Shown here: positions 14,820 to 24,313 of the stretch, piece after piece
Layout: every line of letters starts with the position of its first letter
Position numbering within the stretch: the stretch's first letter is position 1
Assembly (NCBI RefSeq): GCF_025630775.1
Contig: NZ_JAOSZE010000039.1
Location: 42,461-106,460 of the forward strand
Origin: Actinoplanes sp. KI2
Lineage (GTDB): Bacteria > Actinomycetota > Actinomycetes > Mycobacteriales > Micromonosporaceae
Length of the DNA stretch: 64,000 nucleotides
Direction of reading: 5' to 3'
Notes under the pieces: generated by a model
The model's input: only the letters and a program-made list of their open reading frames with translations
Told to the model about the DNA's origin: nothing
The model's database searches: none
Made by a program: the position numbers and the translations under genes

Positions 14820-17624
14820 ATGACCGATCTCGAGGCGATGCTCGACCGTACGTCCGCGGCGATCACCCGGGTGGGCGCGCCGGACGACGCCGCCTGGCGG
14901 TTCGCGCGCTGCTGGATGCACGTGACCCGGTACGACCAGGACCACGCGGCGGCCGACCTGTCGGCCGCGCTCGCCGATTTCGACGGCCTGCCGACCGGGT
15001 TCCCGGGGCGGCCGAAGATGGCGTCGATACTGGTCACCGCCATGATCCGGGCGCAGCTGTCGGGTGACCCGCGGGCCGTGGCGCTGACCGCGGTGGCGAA
15101 CGACGACCCCCGGCCGCTCGCCGACTGGCCGGCCACCGCGGCCGCGGTCCGCGCCCGCGCACTGCTGGAGTCGTCGATGCACGGCGGTCCCGGCTTCAAC
15201 ATCCGGGCCGCGGTGCACGAGGTCGAGGGTCTCGCCGCGACCGCGGCCGGCGTGCGCCCGCAACAGGACCTGGTGGAGATCGCCCGGATCGGGCTGACCA
15301 TGCATCGCGACTTCGCCGAGGCCAGTCCCAGCGAAGTGAGCAGGATGCCCGGGCGGATCCGCGAGCTGCTGACCATGCTGGAAGGCAGCGGTGCGGCCGA
15401 CACCACGACGATCCGGATCAAGGGTACGGCCATGGCCGGGGTGGCCGAGGCGTACGCCGCGGCGGTGCGGGGCGACTTCACCGCGGTGGCGCCCGAGATG
15501 CGCAAGGCACAGGAGATCATCGGAGGGCTGCCGCCGGGCGACCCCGCCCACCAGGAGATGGCCGACCTCGTCGAGAACTTCGCTTCGGTCCTGGACCTGA
15601 ACGACTCCGTCACCACCGCGGTCCCGTCGCCGAACGCGAACGGGAACCTGGCCTCGCTGCGCGACCGGGCCGCGGCGCCGGGGTTGGCGCCGGCCGAACG
15701 AGCCACCCGGCTGCACAGTCTCGGCTTCGCCGAGATGGGCTACGGGCTCGACTCGGACGCCATGCTCGACTCGGCCGTCGAGCATCTGCGCGAGGCGGTC
15801 GTCCTGGCCGGGGAGGACGACCCTCGCCAGGCCTTCTACACCTCCGCGCTGGGGACCGCCCTGCTGCGCCGGGTGGAGATGCTGGCCGGCCGCGCCGACC
15901 TGACCGAGGCGATCCAGCTGCTGGAGAAGGCGCGGACGATGGCCGGCTCGGAGTTGCACGGGCACTGGACCAACCTGAGCAACCCGCTGGCGCACGCCTA
16001 CCGTCTCGCCGGGCAGCGGGCGCGGTGCCGCGAGGTGGCCCTGTCCGGCCTGCGGGGTCACGCGTGGAACGTGCTGCTCCAGTCGGACACCGCGGCCGTC
16101 CAGGTGGCGGCCCGGAACGCGGCCGGCGACGCCATGGACGTCGCGTCGTGGTGCATCCAGGACAACGATCCCGAGTCGGCGGCGATGGCCCTGGACGCCG
16201 GCCGGGCCCTGATCCTGTACGCCGCCACCGAGACCCGGGACCTGGCCGCCCGCATGATCGACGAGGGCCGGCCGGACCTGGCGCAGCGGTGGCTCGCCGC
16301 CCCGGCCGACGCCGCCGAGGTCTCCGGTGAGCTGCGACGCGAGATGATCAGCGTGATCGCCCACATCCCGCTCGACGCGGCCGGCACCGCCCAGGTGCCG
16401 CTGGACGCCGGTTCGGCGCGCCTGCTGGCGCCGCCCGACCTCAACGAGGTCCGGGCCGCGCTCACCTCCCTCGGCGTCGACGCCCTGGTCTACCTGATGC
16501 CCGGCCGGGACCGCTCCGGCGCGGCGGTGATCGTGCCGGCCGCGGAACCGCCGACCTGGCTGCCGCTGCCGCAGCTGACCCGCGGCTGGGGAGCCGCCTT
16601 CGACGCCTTCCTCACCGCGGCCACCCGGACGAGTCGCCGGCGAGACGTGGACGCGGCGTATCCCGCCGACGCACAGGTCGATGCCGGCCCCCTGGAGGAT
16701 CTGTGCGAACGGGCCTGGACCGCGGCGATCGGCCCGGTCCTCACCCGCCTCCCGGACGCCTCCCGGATCGTGTTGATCCCGATGGGGGAGCTGGTCCGGA
16801 TCCCCTGGCACGCCGCCCGCCGGACGGTCGACGGCCGGTGGCGCTATGCGATCGAGGACGCGACCTTCTCGTACGCCCCGTCGGCCCGCCTGCTCTGCGA
16901 CCTGGCCTGGCGAGGCGCACCGCCGCCCGCGGAACGATGCCTGATCGTCGCCGACCCGGACACCGCCGGCGCCGCCGTCGAGCTGAGCTCGGCCCGGGCC
17001 GAGGCGTGGGCGATCCGCGAGGCCTTCTACCCGGCGGCCCGCTACGTCGGCCGGGTCCCCGACGGCTCGACCGGTCCGGACGGCGCCGGCACCCGCAACG
17101 ACGTGCTGAGCTGGCTGACCGATCCCGGCGAGGCGGGCGCCCTGCTGCACCTGGCGTGTCACGGCATGGTCGAGCCCGGCACGGACACCGCGGACACGTC
17201 CTACCTGCTGCTGTCCGGCGGCGAACGGCTGTCGGCCGAGGAGGTGGTGTCGTCGGCGGCCCGGGTCGGCCGCCCGATCGCCCTGGCGGTGCTGGGTGCG
17301 TGCAGCAGCGGGGTCTGCGGCCGCGGCGACGACGAGGCATTCAGCCTGAGCACGACGTTGCTGGCCAACAACGTGGCGGCGGTGGTGGGCACCCAGTGGA
17401 GCGTGCCCGACGCGGCGACCTCGGTGCTGATGTTCATGTTCCACCACTACCTGCGGCGGGAGGGCCTGCCACCGGCCGAGGCCCTGCGCCGGGCCCAGCT
17501 GTGGATGATCACCCCCGACCATCAGCCACCCGCCACGATGCCCGCCCAGCTTCGGTCGCTGACCGCCCGGTCAGACCCGGCGGCACCCACCGAGTGGGCG
17601 GCGTTCCTCCATTTCGGCCGTTAG
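14820..17624 (+). CDS. TPR-CHAT caspase-like protease (934 aa)
   Basis: The N-terminal ~530 residues are helical TPR-type repeats. The C-terminal ~370 are a CHAT (caspase HetF associated with TPRs) protease domain, related to separases and caspases. The catalytic pair is visible: His in HLACHGMVEPG (~780) and Cys in LGACSSGVCGRGDDEA (~826), followed by the family VGTQWSVPD strand. ATG 14820 is preferred over an in-frame GTG at 14769, which would translate the motif repeats. Likely a regulated protease whose repeats sense or hold a partner. Related genes on both sides suggest an effector module. Confidence 0.93.
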   Translation: MTDLEAMLDRTSAAITRVGAPDDAAWRFARCWMHVTRYDQDHAAADLSAALADFDGLPTGFPGRPKMASILVTAMIRAQLSGDPRAVALTAVANDDPRPLADWPATAAAVRARALLESSMHGGPGFNIRAAVHEVEGLAATAAGVRPQQDLVEIARIGLTMHRDFAEASPSEVSRMPGRIRELLTMLEGSGAADTTTIRIKGTAMAGVAEAYAAAVRGDFTAVAPEMRKAQEIIGGLPPGDPAHQEMADLVENFASVLDLNDSVTTAVPSPNANGNLASLRDRAAAPGLAPAERATRLHSLGFAEMGYGLDSDAMLDSAVEHLREAVVLAGEDDPRQAFYTSALGTALLRRVEMLAGRADLTEAIQLLEKARTMAGSELHGHWTNLSNPLAHAYRLAGQRARCREVALSGLRGHAWNVLLQSDTAAVQVAARNAAGDAMDVASWCIQDNDPESAAMALDAGRALILYAATETRDLAARMIDEGRPDLAQRWLAAPADAAEVSGELRREMISVIAHIPLDAAGTAQVPLDAGSARLLAPPDLNEVRAALTSLGVDALVYLMPGRDRSGAAVIVPAAEPPTWLPLPQLTRGWGAAFDAFLTAATRTSRRRDVDAAYPADAQVDAGPLEDLCERAWTAAIGPVLTRLPDASRIVLIPMGELVRIPWHAARRTVDGRWRYAIEDATFSYAPSARLLCDLAWRGAPPPAERCLIVADPDTAGAAVELSSARAEAWAIREAFYPAARYVGRVPDGSTGPDGAGTRNDVLSWLTDPGEAGALLHLACHGMVEPGTDTADTSYLLLSGGERLSAEEVVSSAARVGRPIALAVLGACSSGVCGRGDDEAFSLSTTLLANNVAAVVGTQWSVPDAATSVLMFMFHHYLRREGLPPAEALRRAQLWMITPDHQPPATMPAQLRSLTARSDPAAPTEWAAFLHFGR

Positions 17625-17640
17625 TGCCGAGCCCCGGCCG

Positions 17641-20600
17641 TTACCAGCCGAGGTGGACGAAGCCGGCCCAGGCGTCGAGGGAGCTCCGGTCGCGCATCGA
17701 CCGCTGGGTCGCCCGCAGGGCCTCGTGCGGGCGCGCGGCGCGGCCGGTCAGGTTGTCGTGGAAGGCGACCATCAGGCGGGCCGTCTCGCGGTCGGGTACC
17801 GGCCACAGCGAGCCGATCGCGGTGGTGGCGCCGGCCACGAGGAAGGCCGTGGACAGGGTGACGGCCTCGTCGTAGGCGCGCCCGGCCCGGTGGGTCGTGC
17901 ACGCCGCCAGCGACACCAGGCCCGGCGACCGGCCGTCCGGGCGGGCCGCGGCGGCCCGGATGATCTCCTCGGCCGAGAGCCGGGACCCGTCGGCCAGCAG
18001 CAGGTAGGACGAGGCGGGGCCGTCGGCGCGGACCACGCCGTGGCAGGCCAGATGGAGGACGGTGGCGGGCGGTGTGCCGGTCGCGGCCAGCCAGGCGAGC
18101 ACGTCGTCCGGGGTGCCGCGGCCCGTGGCGGTGACCGCCGGACCGTCCGGCCGGCCGCAGTAACGGCCGGCGGCGTAGTGCGTGCGGAAGATCGTGCTGG
18201 CCTCGGCGCCCGCGTGCGGCAGCGCCTGCCCGGGGTCGCCGGTGTCCGGGTTGCCGATCACCAGGCCCACGCCGCCGTACGCGGGGGCGGTGCGCCGGGC
18301 GACCTCGACGAGCAGGCGGGCCGACGCGATGTACGAGAACGCGGCCTCGTCGATCGCCCAGCGACCGTCGCCGTGCGTCGCGTGCCACGGCACGGTGGCC
18401 AGGGCGCCGCCGGGCACGAGCACGAGATGCGGCGTCCCGGAGTGGCCGAGCCGCCAGCGGTCGAGCAGCGGGCGGATCGCGGCGTCCCAGCCCGTACGGC
18501 ACACGTCGGTGAGGGTGCGGCCGACCGTGGAACGGTCCGGCGCCGGGCCCAGGTCCCGGGTGCCGACCGCCTGCTGGACGGCCGAGGCGAGGGCCCAGTC
18601 GCCGGTGAGCGCCGGCAGGTCGAGGGCGTGGACGTGGCCGCCGGGCTCGACGACGAGGGCCAGGCCGGCCGCATCGTCCGCACCGGGGCAGAGGTACACC
18701 AGCGCGTCGGCGCCCACGGCGGTCAGCGCGTCGCCCAATTCCGACAGCGACGGTGGTTCGAGGAGCCTCGACTGGCCGCCGAGCACGCCGAGCGCCCGGA
18801 AGCGGGCGTCGCTAGGCATCGCCGGGGCGGCCGAGCGCCAGCCGGCGCCGTCCCCGGCCGGCAGCGGATCGGCGTTCCACCGGCGGGCGAGGTCGGACTC
18901 GCCCGCCCGGCGCAGCAGCTCCGGAACGGTGGCGGCCACCGTGGCCGCGTGCAGGACCAGTCCACGGCCGGTCTCCAGGGCCGACCAGGCACCGGCCGGG
19001 TCGCCGGCGCGCAGCGCGGTCCGGGCCACCCCGAGCGCGTCGGCGGCGCTCTGCCGGGCGGCGGTCATCGCGTCCTGGGTGCCGGATTGCAGCAGCACCT
19101 GCCAGGCTCGGGCGCGCAGGGCGGCCCGGCCGGTCTCGGCCGCGGCGGCCGGGTCGCCGGTCGCGTCCAGCGCGGCGGCGAGGACCAGCCCGGCCTCGGC
19201 CGCGCCCCGCTGCCCCGGTTGCCCGGCGGCGAGGTCGCGGGCCTCGCGCAGCGCCCGGACGGCCCGGTCGAGGTCGCCCGGTCGGGGTTCGCGCCGGTGC
19301 AGTTCGAACAGCGCCGTGCCGTATCCGGTGAGGTAACGGCCGCGGAGCAGGTCACTGGCCGGCTCGCGGACGGCGGCGCCGATGACATCGGTGCCCTCGC
19401 GGACCAGCCCCAGGTCGTTAGACGCCCGGCCGGCCAGCAGCAGCAGGCCGCCTACGCTCCACCGCATCAGGCCGGTGAACGGGGCGTTCGCCGGCACCGC
19501 GGCCCTCAGCTCGCGTGCGTAGCGGACCGCGTTGTCCCAGTCCTCCCGCCGTCCGGTGAGCTGAGCCCGCATCGCATGGCCGGCGGCGAGACTCCGCAGG
19601 GCCTGGACCCGCCGCGGATCGTCCGGCAGCGCCGCGGACACCACACCGGTCAGCAGCTCCAGGGTGTCGTCCGCGGGCGCCTCGCCGCTGACCTCGCACC
19701 ACAATGTCTGCGCCTGGGCCAGGTTGAGGGCCAGCTCGTGGTGGTGGGGATCGTCGGCCGCCTCGCCGCGTGCGTCGGTCAGCAGCTCGAGGGACCAGCG
19801 GAGATCGGCGAGGTCGCCGCGGATCTCGTAGCGCAGCAGCAGCGCGGTGGCCACGGCGGCGGCGATCGCGACCCGGTTCATGTCGTCCGGGCTGGTTGCC
19901 CGCAACGCCTCGGACGCCTGGGTGATCGCGTTGTCGACGGCCGAGAGGCTGCCGCCGGTGTAGTAGGCGCGCGCGGCGGCCGCCGTGGCCAGCTGCGCGG
20001 TGGCGACCGTCCGCACCTTGGGCGACGTGCCGGGGCTCGCGACGACCTGCTCGAGCAGCGTGATGCCGCGCTCGGTGGCCGCCGGGTCGGCCGTCCCCGC
20101 CTCCGCGCGGGAGATCAGTTGGTACGCCAGGTGATAGCGCACCTCGGCCTGCTCCGGCGAGCCGTTGGGCAGCCGGCCGAGCGCCTCGGCGGCGAAGGTC
20201 TCCGCCTCGGCGCCGTCCCGGCGCAGGCCGGAGCGGCGGGCCCGCTCGGCCAGCACCCGGGCCAGCTGCACGTCGACGGAGCGCCGCAGCGCCGGGTTGA
20301 CCTGCGGGCCGACGTCGGCAAGGTCGGCCAGGACCGGGTCGAGGTCGGCCATCCGATCGCGGGTGATCGCCGCGAGGTCGAGCCGGGCCGTCGCGCGTAT
20401 CACCCGGGCCTCGGCCCGCAGGCCGGGCTCGGCGAGGGGATGCGCGATCAGACGGCCGGCCGCCTGGGCCGCGGCGCGCAGATCGGCGGCGGTGCGCCGG
20501 CTGTCCACGGCCGCGCGGCGCAGATGGGCCATCATCACCAGGTAGTGCCACTGCGGCTGGATGCTCGGCACGATCGAGCCGAGCTCGACCGTGTCCGCCA

Positions 20601-21315
20601 GGGCGACGACGAAATCCAGATCGGCCGGCTCGGCCGCCGTCCCGGAATTGATCACCACATCGGCGTACGACAGCGCCAGCATCGGATAGTTCGAGCCTTC
20701 CGCCCATCCCGCGCGGAGGCTCGCCAGCGCCCGCTGGTGGTCGGCGAGCTCGCCGCCGGCCCGGAACCGCTCCTCGTGGAGCGAGCCGAGCCGCAGCCAG
20801 AGGGAGGGCCGGTCGGGCCAGCCGACGTCGAACAGGGTCGCCAGGGCCCGCTCGGCGGCGGCGAAGTCGTCGGCCCGATGCTCCCGCGTGTACCGCCCGA
20901 GGTGTCCGTTGGCGAGCGAGTTCATCAGGATGGCCCACTCCCGCTCGCCGGGGTGCACGCGGTCGATTCCGGCGGCCCCGACGTCGATCGCGCGGTCCAG
21001 GTCGCCGTCGGCGTCGCGGGTCTGCAACGCCTCGGCGAGCAGCTGACTCACCGCGGTCCGCAGCTCGGGCTGGTCGTCCGCCCGCAGCCCGGCCAGTGCC
21101 CGGTCACCGGCGCGTACCACCCGATCGAGGTCGTCCGGCGCCGATCGGCGGCCGGGATCGAAGGCGGCCTGGGCATGGCGGAGCCACCGCAGCCACGCGC
21201 GCACGTACCAGGTGAACGGATCGTCGTCCAGCGTGTCGACCCGGGCGATGCCCCGGTCGATCAGCTCGGGCGGCGTCTCCATGTCGTAGTCGAGGAACTC
21301 CTCGGGGTCGTCCAC
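17641..21315 (-). CDS. Large TPR-CHAT protease (1224 aa)
   Basis: A GTG start fits the frame; the nearby ATGs are out of frame. About 800 residues of helical TPR-like repeats precede a CHAT domain with His in HLACHGVV (~1090) and Cys in SLAACTTHRAG (~1137), then GSLWPVPD. It is convergent with the 934-aa CHAT gene (16 nt apart), and both end in a very similar F(L/V)H(F/L)G(R/W) tail, so the two are paralogues. The island motif lies 9 nt before the start. Confidence 0.92.
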   Translation of the reverse strand: MDDPEEFLDYDMETPPELIDRGIARVDTLDDDPFTWYVRAWLRWLRHAQAAFDPGRRSAPDDLDRVVRAGDRALAGLRADDQPELRTAVSQLLAEALQTRDADGDLDRAIDVGAAGIDRVHPGEREWAILMNSLANGHLGRYTREHRADDFAAAERALATLFDVGWPDRPSLWLRLGSLHEERFRAGGELADHQRALASLRAGWAEGSNYPMLALSYADVVINSGTAAEPADLDFVVALADTVELGSIVPSIQPQWHYLVMMAHLRRAAVDSRRTAADLRAAAQAAGRLIAHPLAEPGLRAEARVIRATARLDLAAITRDRMADLDPVLADLADVGPQVNPALRRSVDVQLARVLAERARRSGLRRDGAEAETFAAEALGRLPNGSPEQAEVRYHLAYQLISRAEAGTADPAATERGITLLEQVVASPGTSPKVRTVATAQLATAAAARAYYTGGSLSAVDNAITQASEALRATSPDDMNRVAIAAAVATALLLRYEIRGDLADLRWSLELLTDARGEAADDPHHHELALNLAQAQTLWCEVSGEAPADDTLELLTGVVSAALPDDPRRVQALRSLAAGHAMRAQLTGRREDWDNAVRYARELRAAVPANAPFTGLMRWSVGGLLLLAGRASNDLGLVREGTDVIGAAVREPASDLLRGRYLTGYGTALFELHRREPRPGDLDRAVRALREARDLAAGQPGQRGAAEAGLVLAAALDATGDPAAAAETGRAALRARAWQVLLQSGTQDAMTAARQSAADALGVARTALRAGDPAGAWSALETGRGLVLHAATVAATVPELLRRAGESDLARRWNADPLPAGDGAGWRSAAPAMPSDARFRALGVLGGQSRLLEPPSLSELGDALTAVGADALVYLCPGADDAAGLALVVEPGGHVHALDLPALTGDWALASAVQQAVGTRDLGPAPDRSTVGRTLTDVCRTGWDAAIRPLLDRWRLGHSGTPHLVLVPGGALATVPWHATHGDGRWAIDEAAFSYIASARLLVEVARRTAPAYGGVGLVIGNPDTGDPGQALPHAGAEASTIFRTHYAAGRYCGRPDGPAVTATGRGTPDDVLAWLAATGTPPATVLHLACHGVVRADGPASSYLLLADGSRLSAEEIIRAAAARPDGRSPGLVSLAACTTHRAGRAYDEAVTLSTAFLVAGATTAIGSLWPVPDRETARLMVAFHDNLTGRAARPHEALRATQRSMRDRSSLDAWAGFVHLGW

Positions 21316-21324
21316 ATCATGGGT

Positions 21325-21333
21325 CTGACGGAC
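21325..21333 (-). promoter_or_regulatory. Island motif GTCCGTCAG, faces the 1224-aa CHAT gene
   Basis: Exact core 9 nt before GTG 21315, with no Shine-Dalgarno in between, like the copies before the TPR-like, 934-aa CHAT and caspase genes. The dyad partner is absent here. Confidence 0.65.
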
Positions 21334-21433
21334 AGGGCCATTCCGTCCGGGTGCGGGCGGCGGGTAGCTTCGTCAGTCCGGTACGGGGGTAGCCGGGAGC
21401 CGGGCCCGTGGAACTCAACGCGATGGTGGTCGG

Positions 21434-24286
21434 GTGCCCCAGGAAACGGCGTTCATCGGCCGTACGGATCAGTTGGCACTGCTCGGGCAGCGGCTGGAGC
21501 AGGCCCGGGAGGGACAGGCCGGTACCGTCCTGATCGGCGGCGAGGCCGGGATCGGGAAGAGCCGGCTGGTGAGCACGTTCGCCGGGGCGACCAGGGCGAC
21601 CGGGGCGCACGTGCTGGCCGGGGCCTGTGAGGAGTACTTCGGGGACCCGATGCCGTACGGTCCGCTGCTCGAGATGCTGGAGGCGTTCGGGCGGGAGTAC
21701 GGCGCGGCGCGGGCGACCGCGTTGGGCGGCCCGGCGTACGAGCGCCTCACCGCCTTCTTCGACCTCGGCGGCGACCCGATCAGCTCGCCGCAGCAGGTGT
21801 TCCTGGCCGTCCGCAAGATGCTGGACGCGATCGGGGCGGACGCGCCGACCGTGCTGATCCTGGAGGATCTGCACTGGGCCGATCCGTCCACCCTCGACAT
21901 CGTGCGGCACCTCGGTCAGGCCGGTGCGCAGGACCGCCGCCTCCTGACGGTGGCCAGCTACCGGTCGACCGAGCTCGACCGGGGCGATCCGCTGTGGCAG
22001 TTGCTGGCCAACGCGAGCTTCCTGCGGCGCGTCGAACGGCTCGAACTGCCCGCGCTGAACCAGCGCGAGCTGCGCGAACTGCTCAGCGCCGGCCGGCGAG
22101 GCGCGGTCGACCACGACCTGGCGCGACGGTGCTTCGAGTGGTCCGACGGCATCCCGTTCTACGCCGAGCAGCTGATGGCCGCGGGCGCGCTGGAGAATCC
22201 CGAGGACGTCCGGCTGCCGCCCGACACCCGGTCGGTGGTGCTGGCCCGGCTGGGTGTGCTCAGCGAGAACGCGCTCCGGGTGCTGCGGGTGGCCGCGGTG
22301 GCGGGTCGCGCGATGAGCCGGCGGCTGCTGCGCGAGGTCGGCGAGTTCCCACCGGACGTGCTGCGCGGTGCCCTGCAGGAATGCTTCGACCGGCAGATGC
22401 TGGTGGCCGGGCCGGGTGCGGATGTCTACCGGTTCCGGCACGCGCTGCTGCGCGAGGCGGTGTACCAGACGACCGTCCGGGACATCCAGGTCGACCTGCA
22501 CATCGCGATGGCCAAGGCGCTCGCCGCGGACTCCAGCCTGTGCCTGACCGAGGGGTCGGCGGCGGCCGAGCAGGCCAGCCACTGGTACCACGCGGGCAGC
22601 CGGCCGGAGGCGCTCGCCTCGGCGGTCCAGGCCGGCGACGCCGCCGTCCGGCAGCTGGCCTTTCCGTCGGCGGAGGTGCAGTTCTCCCGGGCGCTCGCGG
22701 TCTGGCGGCAGGTCGAGGACGCGGAGCGGCGGGCCGGCCTGTCCCGCGTCGAGCTGCTGGCCCGGGCGGCCGACGCGGCGCGCTGGTCGGGCCACGTGGA
22801 CCGGGCGGTGGCCTACATCGAGGAGGCCGTCGCCGAGGCGCCGGACGACGCCCGATGGCAGGAGCGGCTGGGCAGCTATCGGTGGGAGGCCGGGCGGTGG
22901 GCCGACGCGCAGGCCGCGTACCGCACGGCGGCCCGGCTGCTGGACGGATCGCCGGCCTCGGCGATCAAGGCGCGAAGCCTGGCCGGACTCGCCCTCGGCC
23001 GGCTGCAGGCCGGGCAGTACGCCGAGGGCGGCGACCTGGCCGAGGCGGCGCTGAACCTGGCGCGCGCGGCCGGAGCGGTGCCGGAGGAGGGCCGGGCACT
23101 CAACATCTCCGGGCTGGCCCTGGGCCTGCAGGGAAATCCGGAGGGGGAGGTCAGGCTGCGGCGGGCCCTGGAGATTGCCCGCGCCGCCGACCACATCGAG
23201 GACCTTTTCCGAGCGTACGGAAACCTGGGTTTGGTCTTGGAACACGCCGGTCGGCTGCGCGAGGCGGCCGCGGTGACCCGGGAGGGCCTGGCGACGGCAC
23301 GGCAGCTCGACCTCGCACACACCCGGCAGGGCACGGTGCTGGCCGGCAACACCAGCGCCGCCCTCGTGCTGCTGGGGGAGTGGGACGACGCCGAGGAGAT
23401 CATCACCGAGCTGTCGCTGGACCGCCCGGTGGCCGAGAGCCTCTACCCGCGGCTCACGCTCGCCGAGATCAAGGTGGCGCGCGGCGAGTTCGACGAGGCG
23501 CGCGAGCTGCTCGCGGCGATCGAGGGCGTCGAGTACGGCCGGGATCCCCGGTTCCTCGGCCCGCTGCACGCCGTCCGGGCTGAGCTGGCGCTGTGGGCGG
23601 GCGACGCGCGGGCGGTCGGGGAAATTGCCGCGGGTGTGCGGGCCGTCCAAGCCGGGGAGAACACGCTCGAGCTGCTGCGCCTGTGCGCGCTGGGCATGCG
23701 GAGCGCGGCCGACCGCCGAGCGGTCCGCGACGGCGATGAGCTGGCTCGGCTGGCCGGGCGAGCCCAAGGCGAACCGTCGTCCACCGAGGCCGGTCAGCTC
23801 GTGCTGCTGTGCAAGGCGGAACGCCGGCGGATCCGGGGTACCGACCGGCCGTCGCTGTGGCGGGAGGTGGCGGACGGCTGGGTGGCGCTCGACCGGCCCT
23901 ACCCGGCCGCCTACGCCCGATGGCGCCAGGCCGCCGCGGCGGGTGATCGGGACGAGGCCCGGGCGCCGCTGCGCGAGGCGTACCGGATGGCCGCCGCGCT
24001 GCGGGCGGAACCGCTGCGGGCCGAGGTGGAGCGGTCGGCCCGCCGACTGCGCGTCGACCTGACCGAGCGCCCGGCCCCGGCCGCCCTGCCGTACGGCCTC
24101 ACCCCGGCCGAGTTCGACACGCTGCGCCACCGGTACGAAGGCCTGGACACCGCGGCCATCGCCGCCGAGCGCAAGGTTTCCAAGCGTACGGTCGAGACCC
24201 AGCTTCGCCGGGCGTACGAGAAGTTGCGGGTGCACAGCGCGGCCGAGGCGATCACCAAGGCCCGCCGGGAGCGGCTGTTCGACTGA
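21434..24286 (+). CDS. LuxR-type STAND ATPase transcriptional regulator (LAL family)
   Basis: 950 aa from GTG 21434; no good Shine-Dalgarno is visible, so the start is uncertain by a few codons. An N-terminal STAND ATPase has Walker A GGEAGIGKSR (~33-42) and Walker B VLILEDLHWAD (~137). A central TPR-like region follows (~400-850). A C-terminal helix-turn-helix lies at ~885-945 (LTPAEFDTLRHRYEGLD, VSKRTVETQLRRAYEKL). Large ATP-dependent LuxR regulators integrate a ligand signal and activate neighbouring genes. A partial motif (TTCGTCAG, 21369-21376) lies upstream. It may control this island; that is not shown. Confidence 0.93.
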   Translation: MPQETAFIGRTDQLALLGQRLEQAREGQAGTVLIGGEAGIGKSRLVSTFAGATRATGAHVLAGACEEYFGDPMPYGPLLEMLEAFGREYGAARATALGGPAYERLTAFFDLGGDPISSPQQVFLAVRKMLDAIGADAPTVLILEDLHWADPSTLDIVRHLGQAGAQDRRLLTVASYRSTELDRGDPLWQLLANASFLRRVERLELPALNQRELRELLSAGRRGAVDHDLARRCFEWSDGIPFYAEQLMAAGALENPEDVRLPPDTRSVVLARLGVLSENALRVLRVAAVAGRAMSRRLLREVGEFPPDVLRGALQECFDRQMLVAGPGADVYRFRHALLREAVYQTTVRDIQVDLHIAMAKALAADSSLCLTEGSAAAEQASHWYHAGSRPEALASAVQAGDAAVRQLAFPSAEVQFSRALAVWRQVEDAERRAGLSRVELLARAADAARWSGHVDRAVAYIEEAVAEAPDDARWQERLGSYRWEAGRWADAQAAYRTAARLLDGSPASAIKARSLAGLALGRLQAGQYAEGGDLAEAALNLARAAGAVPEEGRALNISGLALGLQGNPEGEVRLRRALEIARAADHIEDLFRAYGNLGLVLEHAGRLREAAAVTREGLATARQLDLAHTRQGTVLAGNTSAALVLLGEWDDAEEIITELSLDRPVAESLYPRLTLAEIKVARGEFDEARELLAAIEGVEYGRDPRFLGPLHAVRAELALWAGDARAVGEIAAGVRAVQAGENTLELLRLCALGMRSAADRRAVRDGDELARLAGRAQGEPSSTEAGQLVLLCKAERRRIRGTDRPSLWREVADGWVALDRPYPAAYARWRQAAAAGDRDEARAPLREAYRMAAALRAEPLRAEVERSARRLRVDLTERPAPAALPYGLTPAEFDTLRHRYEGLDTAAIAAERKVSKRTVETQLRRAYEKLRVHSAAEAITKARRERLFD

Positions 24287-24296
24287 TCCGCCGGGT

Positions 24297-24305
24297 GTCC
24301 GTCAG
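24297..24305 (+). promoter_or_regulatory. Island motif GTCCGTCAG, faces the caspase gene
   Basis: Core 8 nt before ATG 24314; CCGTC-AGA-GACGG is a short perfect hairpin/dyad. Only 27 nt separate the LuxR stop from this start, so the site sits in a very short gap that would otherwise look like simple read-through. Confidence 0.7.
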
Positions 24306-24313
24306 AGACGGGC